Shown here: positions 34,170-43,542 of the stretch, piece by piece
Layout of the letters: each line of letters begins with the position of its first letter
Position numbering within the stretch: the first letter of the stretch is position 1
Source: Primorskyibacter flagellatus
GTDB lineage: Bacteria; Pseudomonadota; Alphaproteobacteria; Rhodobacterales; Rhodobacteraceae
DNA: 64,000 nucleotides
Assembly: GCF_014638275.1 (NCBI RefSeq)
Contig: NZ_BMFJ01000005.1
Coordinates: forward strand, 42,879-106,878
Reading direction: 5' to 3'
The notes under the pieces: model-generated
Seen by the model: the letters and a program-made list of their open reading frames with translations, nothing else
The model's database searches: none
Told to the model about the DNA's origin: nothing
Program-made: the position numbers and the translations under genes

Positions 34170-35312
34170 TCAGCCCGGGCGCATGGTCTTGGCGATGAGG
34201 GTGCGCTGAATCTGCGAGGTTCCGCCGCCGATGGTGCTTTGCATCCCTTCGCGGAAATACCGCTCCATATCTGCTTCGGGCAGCATCGAGTGGCCACCCA
34301 GGATCTGCATTCCGTTGCGCGTCACCGTCTGCAGCGTCTCGGAGGCATAGAGCTTTGCCATCGAGACCTCTCGCGTGCAGGGCGTCTTGGCTGCGGCCAG
34401 GCTGGCGGCGCGATAAACCAACAGCCGGGCGGCATCGACCTGGGTCTGCATGTCGGCCAGCATGTGGCGGATCACCTGAAAGTCGAAGATCGGCTTGTCG
34501 AACTGAATCCGTTCGTGGGCGTAGCGCAGAGCATCGTCTAGGGCTGTCTGGGCATTGCCCACATAGGCGGCGGCCACGGCCACGCGTTCCAGTTCCAGAT
34601 GGTCGGTGATGATCTTCCAGCCATCGTTTTCCGTGCCCAGCAGCGCATCGGCCGGCAGTTTCACGTCGTCCACGAAAATCTCGGTGGTGCCGGTTGCGCG
34701 GCGCGCCATGGTCGGCAGCTTGCGGATGTCCAGACCTTCGGTGTCATTGGGGATCAGGAAAACCGACAGCCCCTTGTGTTTGGGCGCGTCGGGGTCGGTC
34801 CGGGTCAGCATGGCAAGGATTGCGTTATCGGCCGCAGCGCCCGAGCACCACAGTTTCTGCCCGTTGACGACCCAGCCGTTGCCGTCGCGCCGCGCCCGGG
34901 TCTTTGTCGATGCCGCATCCGACCCCGCGCCCGGTTCGGAAATCGAGATCGAAAAGCGGATGTCGCCATCGAGGAAGGGCTGGATGTACCGCTCTTTTTG
35001 CTCGGGCGTGCCGAATTTCTCGACATTCATCGCGGTGAACGTCGCCACCATCAACCCGGTCGAGAAGTCAAAGCCGTATTTGGCCAACCCTTCGCACATC
35101 AGGGCATAGTCCATGATGTCACCGCCAAGACCGCCGCTCTCTTCTGAAAACAGGATGCCGAGCCAGCCCTGCTTGGCCACTTTTTCATAGGCTTCGTAGG
35201 GGTATTCGCGCTCGCGGTCGCAATTGCGGATATAGTCTCGGCCGATCTCTTCCTCGACAAAACGCTCGACGGTCGCGCGCCACATCTCTTGCTCGGGTGT
35301 CAGAAAGTTCAT
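34170..35312 (-). CDS. Acyl-CoA dehydrogenase, 380 aa
   Basis: Full-length ACAD: GWLGILFSEESGGLGGDIMD, SISEPGAGSDAAS, WVVNGQKLWCSGAAAD, ERIQFDKPIFDFQVIRHMLADM, and STIGGGTSQIQRTLIAKTM at the C terminus. The MCAD-type Glu is Gly, while LELERVAVA supplies Glu at the isovaleryl-CoA-type position. The start overlaps the MaoC-like stop (ATGA). In a six-gene overlapping operon it would carry out the first oxidation after CoA activation. Confidence 0.92.
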   Translation of the reverse strand: MNFLTPEQEMWRATVERFVEEEIGRDYIRNCDREREYPYEAYEKVAKQGWLGILFSEESGGLGGDIMDYALMCEGLAKYGFDFSTGLMVATFTAMNVEKFGTPEQKERYIQPFLDGDIRFSISISEPGAGSDAASTKTRARRDGNGWVVNGQKLWCSGAAADNAILAMLTRTDPDAPKHKGLSVFLIPNDTEGLDIRKLPTMARRATGTTEIFVDDVKLPADALLGTENDGWKIITDHLELERVAVAAAYVGNAQTALDDALRYAHERIQFDKPIFDFQVIRHMLADMQTQVDAARLLVYRAASLAAAKTPCTREVSMAKLYASETLQTVTRNGMQILGGHSMLPEADMERYFREGMQSTIGGGTSQIQRTLIAKTMRPG

Positions 35313-35809
35313 GCGCTCTCTCCTTGTGTTTTGTCGCGCGACGCGTGGATTTTGGCCGGCTCTCCGGGGCGATCCAGACGCGACTTGCGGATCAACAGGC
35401 TGAACTCGCAGCGCAGGACCGTCTCGTCCCGCTGGTTGATGCCTTCCAGTTTGCTGGTCACGACACCGTGCTTTTTGTCATGGTCCTTCAGGTCGATGAT
35501 TTCGGTTTGGGCCCAAAGGGTGTCGTTGATAAAAGTGGGCCGCAAAAAGCGCAGCTTGTCACAGCCATAGAAAGCGGCCAGCACAGAACTGTCGAAGGGG
35601 ATCATCGCATTGACGATCGAGAACACGAGGCTGCCCTGCACGAGGCGCTGGCCATACAGAGACGATTTGGCGTGCTCGACGTTGGAGTGAAGTTCCAGCC
35701 AGTTCCCAGTCAACATGCAGAAATTGACGACATCGGTTTCGGTCATCGTCCGACCACTCGAAATGCCGGTCTGGCCAAGTGACAACTCTCCAAAAGGGTG
35801 ACGTATCAC
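35309..35809 (-). CDS. MaoC-like hotdog protein, altered active site, 166 aa
   Basis: MaoC/FAS1-dehydratase-type hotdog domain: GQTGISSGRTMTETDVVNF, then LTGNWLELHSN where active enzymes have SGDxNPxHxD, and LRFLRPTFINDTL. The His is kept but the catalytic Asp is Asn. It may be a weak hydratase or the partner of another subunit. It overlaps its neighbours by 4 bp at both ends, between the acyl-CoA synthetase beta gene and the ACAD. Confidence 0.83.
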   Translation of the reverse strand: MIRHPFGELSLGQTGISSGRTMTETDVVNFCMLTGNWLELHSNVEHAKSSLYGQRLVQGSLVFSIVNAMIPFDSSVLAAFYGCDKLRFLRPTFINDTLWAQTEIIDLKDHDKKHGVVTSKLEGINQRDETVLRCEFSLLIRKSRLDRPGEPAKIHASRDKTQGESA

Positions 35810-36477
35810 GTTAATTTCTCCTGTTCGTCCGCGTTGGAAGACAAGACGATCAAGGCATCGGCGGCGACCAATCCCTTCCCGTCGGCCCGGACCATCACAG
35901 GGTTGATTTCAATTTCCGAGATCAGATCGGCGTTCTCGGCAAAGAAAACAGATATGCGTGAAATCAGGTCTGCCAGGGCACCTTTGTCGGCCGGTTCAGC
36001 GCCGCGTAATCCTGTCAGCAACCGCGCCCCCGGACCCGATCGCACCATGGCCTCGGCAGTTTGCGGCGTGGCGGGCGCAAGCCTGATTTCGGCGGCATCA
36101 ATCAGTTCCACAAGGATGCCGCCAGGACCGGCCAGAACGATCGGACCAAAGGTGTCGTCGCGTTTGCAGCCGATGATCCATTCTGCCACGGACCCTTCTT
36201 CCATTTCCTCGATCAGCGCCGTGCCGCCCGCAAAACGTTCCGCCATTTCCGCGGCGGCCTGTTTCGCCTCTTCAGGGGAAAGACCCAAACGGACGAGCCC
36301 GTGATCGGACTTATGCGGATAGTCATCGTGGCACAGCTTGGCGGCACAGCGCCCGTGGTCGGGGTCACGTCGGGGCACCGGGATTCCGATCCGTTGCAGC
36401 AGATCCTTCGCATCGGCCTCGTGGATCACCGTGCGCCCGGCACGCTGCCAATTTTCCAGTGTTTCTCTTTGGGTCAT
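35806..36477 (-). CDS. ADP-forming acyl-CoA synthetase, ATP-grasp (beta-like) subunit, 223 aa
   Basis: Separate ATP-grasp half of an ADP-forming acyl-CoA synthetase. Motifs: LLQRIGIPVPRRD, AAKLCHDDYPHKSDHGLVRLGL, GCKRDDTFGPIVLAGPGGILVEL, and ISEIEINPVMVRADGKGLVAAD near the C terminus. Length fits the stand-alone beta subunit. It overlaps the alpha gene (ATGA) upstream and the MaoC-like gene downstream. With the alpha subunit it would make acyl-CoA with ADP and phosphate release. Confidence 0.9.
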   Translation of the reverse strand: MTQRETLENWQRAGRTVIHEADAKDLLQRIGIPVPRRDPDHGRCAAKLCHDDYPHKSDHGLVRLGLSPEEAKQAAAEMAERFAGGTALIEEMEEGSVAEWIIGCKRDDTFGPIVLAGPGGILVELIDAAEIRLAPATPQTAEAMVRSGPGARLLTGLRGAEPADKGALADLISRISVFFAENADLISEIEINPVMVRADGKGLVAADALIVLSSNADEQEKLT

Positions 36478-37889
36478 GCCACTTCTCCTGTCGCGACCGC
36501 GAGGGCGGCGAGGCCCGATGCCGCCCGAGCGGGCGAATCATAGACAGGAACGGCTCGTTCGCGCAGCGCCTCGCCCGAGGCATTGCTGCGCGCCGAACCG
36601 GTCCAGACGATCAAGATTGGCTTGTCTGTGTTGTCGAACGCCTCGGCCAAGGCCTCGATGAACTGCTGATCTGGCACAAATGTGATAATTGCGATGGCAA
36701 TATCCACGCCCGGATCGGCGGTAACGGCCTCCAGACAGCGTCCGACATATGTTGGATTCGCCAAAACCACACCGGTCAGATCGACCGGGTTTGTCACTGA
36801 CCCATAAAAGGGCACATAGCGCGACAGCGCCGTCTGCGTCGTTTCATCCAGCACCGGAACTTCGAAGCCCGCGCTTTCGGCCAGGTCGGTCATTTCGACC
36901 CCAAGCCCGCCGGTGACAGAAATGATCCCGACCCTGTTTCCGGCCGGTCGCCGACCCGCGGCGAGCGCCGTTACGGCATCGACGGCTGCCACGGACTCAC
37001 GGGCACGGATGACACCGGTTTCGCGAAAGACCGCGCTGATCACCCGGTCGTCCCCGGCCATGGCGCCGGTATGAGATTGGACCGCGCGTGACCCGGCGCG
37101 GCTGCGCCCGCTCTTGACCGCGACGACATGCTTCCCCGCCCGGGTCAGCCGCTGGGCCGCTTCGGCAAAACGGCGTCCATCACGCAGTTCCTCGACGTAG
37201 CAAAGAACGACCCGCGTCTGGGGGTCATTGCCCAGATAATCCAGCAGGTCCGCTGCGGTCAGGTCGGTTTCGTTGCCGCTGGAAACGATGGCGTTGATGC
37301 CCACGCCGCGTTCGCCCAGACGCAAAGCCATAAGGCCCGCAAGTGCGCCGGACTGGGAAATCATGGCCACGGGACCAGGCCGAAGATCGTTGAACATCGG
37401 GCTGAAAGTCAGTTGCAGGTCCGACGCGGGGCGCACCACACCTTCGCAGTTCGGCCCAACCAGTCGAAAGGGCGCGTCTTGCATGATCCGGCGCAAGCGC
37501 TCTTCGTTTTCATGCCCATCTTCGCCGGCTTCGGAAAAGCCCGAGGTGACCCCGACCACGACCTTGACATCGAGCCTGGTGCAGGTCTCCAGAGCGTCCA
37601 GCGCGACCCCGACCGGCGTTGCCAGCACAACCACGTCGATCGGGCTGTCGATCTCGTCCAGGCTGCGCACAGCCGGAAGGCCTTCGATCTCGCCGCCCGA
37701 AGGGTTCACGGGGATGATCCTGCCGCTGTAACCGTTGCTCTTCAGCAGGGCCAAAACGGCCTGCCCCAACTTGCCCTTGGTGCGGGATGCGCCAACCACC
37801 GCGATGGTGCGCGGATCGAACAGCCCGTCCAGAGCTTGGCCAACCGTGGGGCGGGGTGTCGTCATTTGATTCGTGTTCGGCTCTGGCAC
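36474..37889 (-). CDS. ADP-forming acyl-CoA synthetase, CoA-binding/ligase (alpha-like) subunit, 471 aa
   Basis: Contains the CoA-binding domain (LFDPRTIAVVGASRTKGKLG, IIPVNPSGGEIEGLP) followed by succinyl-CoA-ligase-like domains with SQSGALAGLMALRLGERGVG and AVQSHTGAMAGDDRV, whose His is the expected phospho-histidine. I chose the GTG at 37889 because GGAGGA precedes it at good distance; an ATG at 37916 with AAGGGA is the main alternative. First gene of the operon; forms one enzyme with the ATP-grasp protein encoded next. Confidence 0.9.
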   Translation of the reverse strand: MPEPNTNQMTTPRPTVGQALDGLFDPRTIAVVGASRTKGKLGQAVLALLKSNGYSGRIIPVNPSGGEIEGLPAVRSLDEIDSPIDVVVLATPVGVALDALETCTRLDVKVVVGVTSGFSEAGEDGHENEERLRRIMQDAPFRLVGPNCEGVVRPASDLQLTFSPMFNDLRPGPVAMISQSGALAGLMALRLGERGVGINAIVSSGNETDLTAADLLDYLGNDPQTRVVLCYVEELRDGRRFAEAAQRLTRAGKHVVAVKSGRSRAGSRAVQSHTGAMAGDDRVISAVFRETGVIRARESVAAVDAVTALAAGRRPAGNRVGIISVTGGLGVEMTDLAESAGFEVPVLDETTQTALSRYVPFYGSVTNPVDLTGVVLANPTYVGRCLEAVTADPGVDIAIAIITFVPDQQFIEALAEAFDNTDKPILIVWTGSARSNASGEALRERAVPVYDSPARAASGLAALAVATGEVA

Positions 37890-38045
37890 ACTTTCCTCCG
37901 TCAAGTGAAAAAACATTGGTCCCTTTCGGAGATCTAACGGCTGTTCGATTATTCTCGCAATAGATTCCGGTTCCGAGCAGACTGAGGCTTTCAGAGCCGC
38001 AAACTAGGGCTTGACGTCGGAAAATTCGCAGAACGAGGCAGATAC

Positions 38046-39260
38046 GTGAAAATGGATAATGGACCACTGAGCGATGTCAGGGTGATTGAACTGGGGCATG
38101 TGATCGCGGCACCGATGTGCGGCGCATTGCTGTCCGATTTTGGCGCTGACGTGGTCAAGATCGAGCGTCCGGGGATGGGTGACATGCTGCGGGTGCTGAG
38201 CGCGCGGACCAGCGATGGCGTGGGCGCCTGGTGGAAGACCCTGGCACGAAACAAGCGTCTGATGGCGCTGGACTGGAAGAGTGAAGATGGCCGCGCCGTT
38301 CTGCGGCGGCTGGTCGAAAACGCCCATGTGCTTATCGAGAACTTTCGACCCGGTGTTCTGGAACGGGCAGGGTTGGCCCCAGAGGTCCTGCATGAGTGGA
38401 ACCCCGATCTGGTGATTGTACGGATATCGGGTTACGGCCAGACCGGACCGCGCGCCTCGTGGCCCGGATTTGGCCGCGCGGGTGAAGCAATGAGCGGGCT
38501 GGCCCACATAACAGGCTTTGCCGACAATGCGCCGATGCACCCCGGGTTCCCCGCGGCGGATTCGACCACAGGCCTCATGGCGGCTTACGGCACGATGATG
38601 GCGCTGCACGCGGTGCGAAACGGCAGTGCTCGGGGGCAAGTCGTGGACCTGGCCATTTTCGAGCCGCTCTTGCGCTTGATCGACTACCATGTGCCCACGC
38701 GCACCGGCGCGGGGATTTCCGTTGACCGAAATGGGCTTCAGGCCCCCAATTCCTACGCCCCTGCGGGGGTGTTCCGCGCCCGCGACGGTAAATGGATCAC
38801 CGTCAGCGCGGGCAGTGCTGCAACCGGGCGGCGCCTCCTGGAGGCGGCAGTCGGCAAAAAATGGGCGGAGCAGCCGCAGTTCCAGAGCCTCGACGGCTTT
38901 GCGAAGCATATGGACGAAATCGTTGACCGGCTCGGGGCATTCGTTGCGCAGCATGACGCGCAGAAGGTTATCGACATTTTTAGCGCCCACGATGCCGTGG
39001 CTGCGATGGTCTATGACGTCGATGACATCCTGGCCGATCCTCAGATCGCCGCGCGGGGGGACATTGTCGGGGTGGAGGGCGACGACACCAAGGTCGTCGG
39101 GCCGGTACCAAAGCTGGACAAGACGCCGGGGCGGCTGCGCTGGCTTGGGCGCAGCGAACTGGGTGCCGACACCCGCGCAATCTTACAAGAGCTCGCGTAC
39201 GACACCGGGCAAATCGACACCCTAATCGAACAAGGCACTGTGGCCGAACCGGGCCGCTGA
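38046..39260 (+). CDS. CaiB/BaiF family III CoA-transferase, 404 aa
   Basis: Family III CoA-transferase: LSDVRVIELGHVIAAPMC, FGADVVKIERPGMGD, NFRPGVLERAGLAPEVL, SGYGQTGPRASWPGFGRAGEA, and the likely catalytic Asp in FPAADSTTGLMAAYG. The start is GTG at 38046, or ATG two codons later; the ribosome binding site is weak (GAGG). It is divergent from the acyl-CoA synthetase operon, with a 156-bp gap, and begins the three-gene group CaiB-ACAD-synthetase. Confidence 0.91.
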   Translation: MKMDNGPLSDVRVIELGHVIAAPMCGALLSDFGADVVKIERPGMGDMLRVLSARTSDGVGAWWKTLARNKRLMALDWKSEDGRAVLRRLVENAHVLIENFRPGVLERAGLAPEVLHEWNPDLVIVRISGYGQTGPRASWPGFGRAGEAMSGLAHITGFADNAPMHPGFPAADSTTGLMAAYGTMMALHAVRNGSARGQVVDLAIFEPLLRLIDYHVPTRTGAGISVDRNGLQAPNSYAPAGVFRARDGKWITVSAGSAATGRRLLEAAVGKKWAEQPQFQSLDGFAKHMDEIVDRLGAFVAQHDAQKVIDIFSAHDAVAAMVYDVDDILADPQIAARGDIVGVEGDDTKVVGPVPKLDKTPGRLRWLGRSELGADTRAILQELAYDTGQIDTLIEQGTVAEPGR

Positions 39261-39290
39261 GCCCGGTCTGCAAGACGTGAGGAGAAAATC

Positions 39291-40457
39291 ATGACCTATC
39301 AGATGACATCCGAACAGCAGGGAATCCGCGATGCGATCCTGCGGATCTGCGAGGAATTCGACGACGAGTTCTGGCTGACACGCGATCGCGTAGGCGGCTT
39401 CCCGCGAGAGCTGCATCAAAAGCTGGCCCGCGATGGTTGGCTGGGGATTGCAATCCCCGAAGAGTACGGAGGTGCCGGTCTTGGCATCGTCGATGCCGCG
39501 ATTATGATGCAGGCCATTGCGGAATCCGGCGGCGGCAACAGCGCCGCATCGGCGATTCACATGAATATCTTCGGTCTGAACCCAGTCGTGAAGTTCGGCA
39601 CCGATGACCAGAAACAGAGATACCTTCCGCCTTTGGTGGCAGGCGACGAACGTGCGTGTTTCGGGGTGACCGAGCCGACAACCGGCCTGGACACCACCAA
39701 ACTGAAAACACGCGCCGTGCGACAGGGTGACCGGTATGTGGTGCACGGCCAGAAAGTCTGGATTTCAACCGCTCAGGAGGCCGACAAGATCCTGTTGCTG
39801 GCGCGCACGACCCCGCTTGAGGACGTCAAGAAACCGACAGAAGGATTGAGCCTTTTTTACACCGACCTTGACCGATCTTTCGTCACCGTGCGCGAAATCG
39901 AAAAGATGGGCCGCAAATGTGTCGACTCGAACGAACTGTTCATCGACGGGCTTCCGATCCCTGCCGGGGATCTGATCGGCGAAGAAGGCCAGGGATTTCG
40001 TCAGATCCTGCACGGGCTGAACCCCGAACGGGTTCTGATTGCCGCTGAAGCAGTCGGAATCGGGCGGAATGCGCTTCGGCGCGCCGCGGATTACGCCAAT
40101 GAGCGCGTCGTTTTCGGCAGACCAATCGGTCAGAATCAGGGTGTACAGCACCCCCTGGCCGCCAGCTGGGCGGAACTGGAGGCGGCCAACCTGATGGCGA
40201 TGCACGCCGGCGCACTCTATGACGCTGGCAAGCCCTGCGGTAATGAAGCCAACGCTGGCAAATACCTAGCGGGCGAAGCGGCGGTGAAGGCGACTCAGAC
40301 CGCGCAGCTGACCTTCGGCGGGTTCGGATACGCCAAGGAATACCATGTCGAGCGTCTTGTTCGGGAAGCCATCCTGTTCCGCATCGCGCCGGTCACCCCG
40401 CAACTGGTGCTTTCGTTTATCGCGGAACATGCCCTCGGCCTGCCAAAGTCCTACTAA
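39291..40457 (+). CDS. Acyl-CoA dehydrogenase, 388 aa
   Basis: Full-length ACAD: GWLGIAIPEEYGGAGLGIVD, FGVTEPTTGLDTTK, YVVHGQKVWISTAQEAD, NERVVFGRPIGQNQGVQHPLA, and FGGFGYAKEYHVERLVREA. The C terminus reads RIAPVTPQLVLSFIAEHALGLP instead of the GGT(S)EI signature, a pattern of one distinct ACAD subfamily. A Glu in LNPERVLIAAE can serve as the base. It follows the CaiB gene by 30 bp with the ribosome binding site GAGGAGAA. Confidence 0.92.
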   Translation: MTYQMTSEQQGIRDAILRICEEFDDEFWLTRDRVGGFPRELHQKLARDGWLGIAIPEEYGGAGLGIVDAAIMMQAIAESGGGNSAASAIHMNIFGLNPVVKFGTDDQKQRYLPPLVAGDERACFGVTEPTTGLDTTKLKTRAVRQGDRYVVHGQKVWISTAQEADKILLLARTTPLEDVKKPTEGLSLFYTDLDRSFVTVREIEKMGRKCVDSNELFIDGLPIPAGDLIGEEGQGFRQILHGLNPERVLIAAEAVGIGRNALRRAADYANERVVFGRPIGQNQGVQHPLAASWAELEAANLMAMHAGALYDAGKPCGNEANAGKYLAGEAAVKATQTAQLTFGGFGYAKEYHVERLVREAILFRIAPVTPQLVLSFIAEHALGLPKSY

Positions 40458-40480
40458 TTACGAACATCAAAGGAAGTCCA

Positions 40481-42595
40481 ATGCGAATTCACGGAATGGA
40501 TGCCATTTTCAAACCTCGCTCAGTAGCTGTGATTGGCGCCTCAAGCGACCCCAAGCGCATCGGTGGAAGGCCGGTGGATTTTCTCAAACGGCACGGTTTC
40601 GACGGCCCGATCCTGCCGATCAACCCAAAATCGCCCGAGGTGCAGGGCCTGACGGCGTATCCGTCGATCTCGGAGGCCCCCACGACACCGGACCTGGCTG
40701 TGATCGCGCTGCCCGCGCCGCTGGCCGTTCAGGCGGTCGAACAGTGCGCGGCCCAGGGTGTGCGGGGGGCGGTGATCTTCAGCTCGGGTTTCTCGGAGGT
40801 CGATGCTGACGGGGCCGCCCTTCAGGCGCGCATGGTCGACATCGCGCGCGAGGGCGGTATGCGGCTTGTGGGGCCGAACTGCCTTGGTATCGCGAATGTG
40901 CGCCATAACCTGTATGCAACATTCACACCCGGGGTCGAGAAGCATCTGCCAAAACCCGGCGGCGTGTCGATTGTCAGCCAGAGCGGCGCGTTCGGCTCGT
41001 ATTGCATGACGCTCGTTCGAATGCGCGGACTTGGGGTCAATACCTGGGCGACGACGGGCAATTCCTGCGATGTCGATTTTGCTGATGCCGTGGCCTATTG
41101 CGCACAAGATGACGATACCCGCGTGATCATGGGATATCTCGAAGGTGCAACCGATCGCGACAGGCTGGTCGAGGCACTGGAGCTGGCGCGTGCCTGCGAA
41201 AAGCCGGTGGTCATGATGAAAGTCGGGCGCAGTGCGGTCGGGGCAGAGGCCGCGCAATCGCATACCGCCTCATTGGCTGGGGCAGACTCGGTCTATGACG
41301 CGGCTTTCCGGCAGTACGGCGTTTACCGGGCGCAATCGGTCGATGAAATGTTCGATGTGACTTATGCCTGCGCCGAATCCGCGGCGATGATGCAGGGCGA
41401 CCGGCTGGGCCTTGTGACAGTCTCGGGCGGGGTTGGGGTGCTGATGGCCGACGAAGCCGAAAAGCTGAAACTTGACGTGCCTGCGCTTCCCGATCATGCA
41501 CAGAAAAAGCTGAAAGAGGTGCTGCCATTTGCCGGTGTCCGAAACCCGGTTGATGTGACGGCGCAGCTGGTCAATCAGATCGACCTTCTGGAAACCAACA
41601 TGGATGTGTTGTTCGGCGATGGCGACATCCACGGAGCAATCATCTTCATGTCGACGGTCGGTCTGGTCGCCGACCTGAACGAAGCCATTCGAAGCGGTCT
41701 TGAGCGCATCCGCGCGAAATATCCCGGTCGGCCAATGCTGTTCTGTTCGCTGACAGAGCCAGAGGGTCGCGCCGCATATGAAAAGTCGGGGTTCATTGTG
41801 TTCGAGGAACCGACCCGCGCGGTCCGGGCTATGGCCGCGTTGCGCTATTTTGCCCGTTCCTTCGCGCGGGCAGGAGAAAAGGACCCGATCCCCGAACTGT
41901 CCAACCTGTCGCCGTTGCCGGACGGAATGGTGAACGAGATCGAGGCCAAGGCCCTGCTTGCAGAGGCCGGAATCGGGATCGTGCGCGAAACTCTGGCCAC
42001 CACCCCCGAAGCGGCGGCCCAGGCAGCGCAAGAAATGGGATTCCCGGTCGTGCTGAAGATTGCCTCGCCCGACATACTGCACAAATCCGACATCGGGGGC
42101 GTAGCGCTTGATTTGCATTCGGCCGAAGATGTCCGCTCTGCCGGGGCACGAATCCTGGACCTGGCGTCCGAGAAGATGCCCGGTGCGCGGATCGACGGAC
42201 TGGTCGTGGCGGAACAGGCAGCACCTGGACTGGAGGCTATACTCGGCGTGACCCAGGACCCGGCTTTCGGCCCGGTGGTCATGTTCGGTCTGGGCGGGGT
42301 GTTTGTCGAGGCCCTCGAAGACGTGTCTTTCCGCGTCGCACCATTTGGACCTGCCGAAGCGCGCCGTATGATTGACGAAATCCGCAGCCGCAAACTGCTG
42401 GACGCATTCCGAGGCGCACCCGAGCGCGACCTCGACGCTCTCGCCAACGCCCTTGCCCGACTGTCTGCATTTGCCGCCCATCACGGGGCCGCGCTTGAGA
42501 CTATTGATGTCAATCCATTGATCGTCGGGGCAAGCGGGCAGGGTGCCGTCGCCGCTGACGGTGTGATTATACCCGCCATGCGAGGAGACCACTGA
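40481..42595 (+). CDS. ADP-forming acyl-CoA synthetase, fused alpha-beta, 704 aa
   Basis: Single-chain acyl-CoA synthetase (acetate-CoA ligase, ADP-forming family). N-terminal CoA-binding domain (IFKPRSVAVIGASSDPKRIG), ligase domains with SQSGAFGSYC and catalytic His261 in QSHTASLAG, and a C-terminal ATP-grasp domain (VVLKIASPDILHKSDIGGV; FGPVVMFGLGGVFVEALEDV; ETIDVNPLIV). The ATG follows AAGGAAG. Last gene of the CaiB-ACAD group. The acid it activates is not evident; propionate- or aryl-acid-like substrates are possible. Confidence 0.93.
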   Translation: MRIHGMDAIFKPRSVAVIGASSDPKRIGGRPVDFLKRHGFDGPILPINPKSPEVQGLTAYPSISEAPTTPDLAVIALPAPLAVQAVEQCAAQGVRGAVIFSSGFSEVDADGAALQARMVDIAREGGMRLVGPNCLGIANVRHNLYATFTPGVEKHLPKPGGVSIVSQSGAFGSYCMTLVRMRGLGVNTWATTGNSCDVDFADAVAYCAQDDDTRVIMGYLEGATDRDRLVEALELARACEKPVVMMKVGRSAVGAEAAQSHTASLAGADSVYDAAFRQYGVYRAQSVDEMFDVTYACAESAAMMQGDRLGLVTVSGGVGVLMADEAEKLKLDVPALPDHAQKKLKEVLPFAGVRNPVDVTAQLVNQIDLLETNMDVLFGDGDIHGAIIFMSTVGLVADLNEAIRSGLERIRAKYPGRPMLFCSLTEPEGRAAYEKSGFIVFEEPTRAVRAMAALRYFARSFARAGEKDPIPELSNLSPLPDGMVNEIEAKALLAEAGIGIVRETLATTPEAAAQAAQEMGFPVVLKIASPDILHKSDIGGVALDLHSAEDVRSAGARILDLASEKMPGARIDGLVVAEQAAPGLEAILGVTQDPAFGPVVMFGLGGVFVEALEDVSFRVAPFGPAEARRMIDEIRSRKLLDAFRGAPERDLDALANALARLSAFAAHHGAALETIDVNPLIVGASGQGAVAADGVIIPAMRGDH

Positions 42596-42706
42596 CAACC
42601 GGACCCGAAATCTTCCCTGATCCCCAAGTCGCTTGCGGCGTGCTCCCGGCGTTTTCTAACAGTTGACAGAATTCACAAGCGCGGCCATCCTTTCGCGTGG
42701 AACGCT

Positions 42707-42722
42707 GTGCATATAACTGCAC
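42707..42722. promoter_or_regulatory. Inverted repeat GTGCA-N6-TGCAC upstream of IclR gene
   Basis: 16-bp inverted repeat with an AT-rich centre (TATAAC), 16 bp upstream of the IclR start. A TTGACA at 42663-42668 could be a -35 box, although the -10 region 17 bp later is poor. The position suits autoregulation by the IclR protein. It shares only the central TATA-like core with the CACATATGTG sites. Confidence 0.4.
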
Positions 42723-42738
42723 GCGGAGGGAGGAGATC

Positions 42739-43542
42739 ATGGAAACCACGCAACAGATTTCAACAAAATCAGGCGGCGATCACATTGTGAAATCGGTGGC
42801 GCGCACCTGTCAGACTTTGGTGTACTTCGATGAAGTTCGGCGACCGCTGTCGGTCGTGGAAGTATCCAAGGAACTGGGGTACCCGCAGTCAAGTACCTCG
42901 GCGCTGCTCAAAAGCTTGGTTAAGCTTGGATTTCTGACCCACGATTCCCGAAAGAAGAGCTACTTCCCCACCGAGCGCGTTCCGCTTTTAGGGTCATGGA
43001 TGAATCCAGATCTGTTCGGCGAAGGCACGATCCACCGGCTGCTCAAAAACATCTCGGAACGCACGCAGCATGTGGTGGTTCTGGCAACCAAGAACGGGGA
43101 CGAAGCTGAGTACGTCCAAGTTATCCTTCCGAAAGATTCGCCGATCCACCACATATCGCTCGGGACACGTCGTCCGCTGGGGAACTCCGGTGTCGGGCGC
43201 GTTCTGATGAGTCGTTTCAGTGACGACGAAGTGCGCAGTTTGTTCCGCAAAATCAACGCCTATCGCGCACCCGACAAACCGGCAGTGGACGTGAAAGCTT
43301 TCGTGGCCTCGTTGGCAGAAACCCGTGCCAAGGGCTATTACCTCTCAACCGATCAGGTGGTTCAGGGGAGCGGCTTGATTTCCATGCCGTTTCCTAACCA
43401 CCTGAGTTCGCGGCTTTTTGCTGTCGGGGTTGGCGCTCCAACCGATGTAATCTTGCGATCCGAAGCAGAGATCGTAGGGATCATGCGCGAAGAAATCGTT
43501 CGAAATCTGAAGAAGATGGATCAACAGTCCCTGACTTCCTGA
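42739..43542 (+). CDS. IclR family transcriptional regulator, 267 aa
   Basis: Winged helix-turn-helix near residues 15-70 (SVARTCQTLVYFDEV, LSVVEVSKELGYPQSSTSALL), then the IclR effector domain (VVLATKNGDEAEYVQVILP; RPLGNSGVGRVLMSRF; GYYLSTDQVVQGSGLISMPF). The ATG is chosen for its strong ribosome binding site GGAGGGAGGAGA; an upstream Met would add 14 residues. It follows the acyl-CoA synthetase gene, and before the IS66 insertion it would have lain close to the DctPQM operon. Confidence 0.92.
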   Translation: METTQQISTKSGGDHIVKSVARTCQTLVYFDEVRRPLSVVEVSKELGYPQSSTSALLKSLVKLGFLTHDSRKKSYFPTERVPLLGSWMNPDLFGEGTIHRLLKNISERTQHVVVLATKNGDEAEYVQVILPKDSPIHHISLGTRRPLGNSGVGRVLMSRFSDDEVRSLFRKINAYRAPDKPAVDVKAFVASLAETRAKGYYLSTDQVVQGSGLISMPFPNHLSSRLFAVGVGAPTDVILRSEAEIVGIMREEIVRNLKKMDQQSLTS

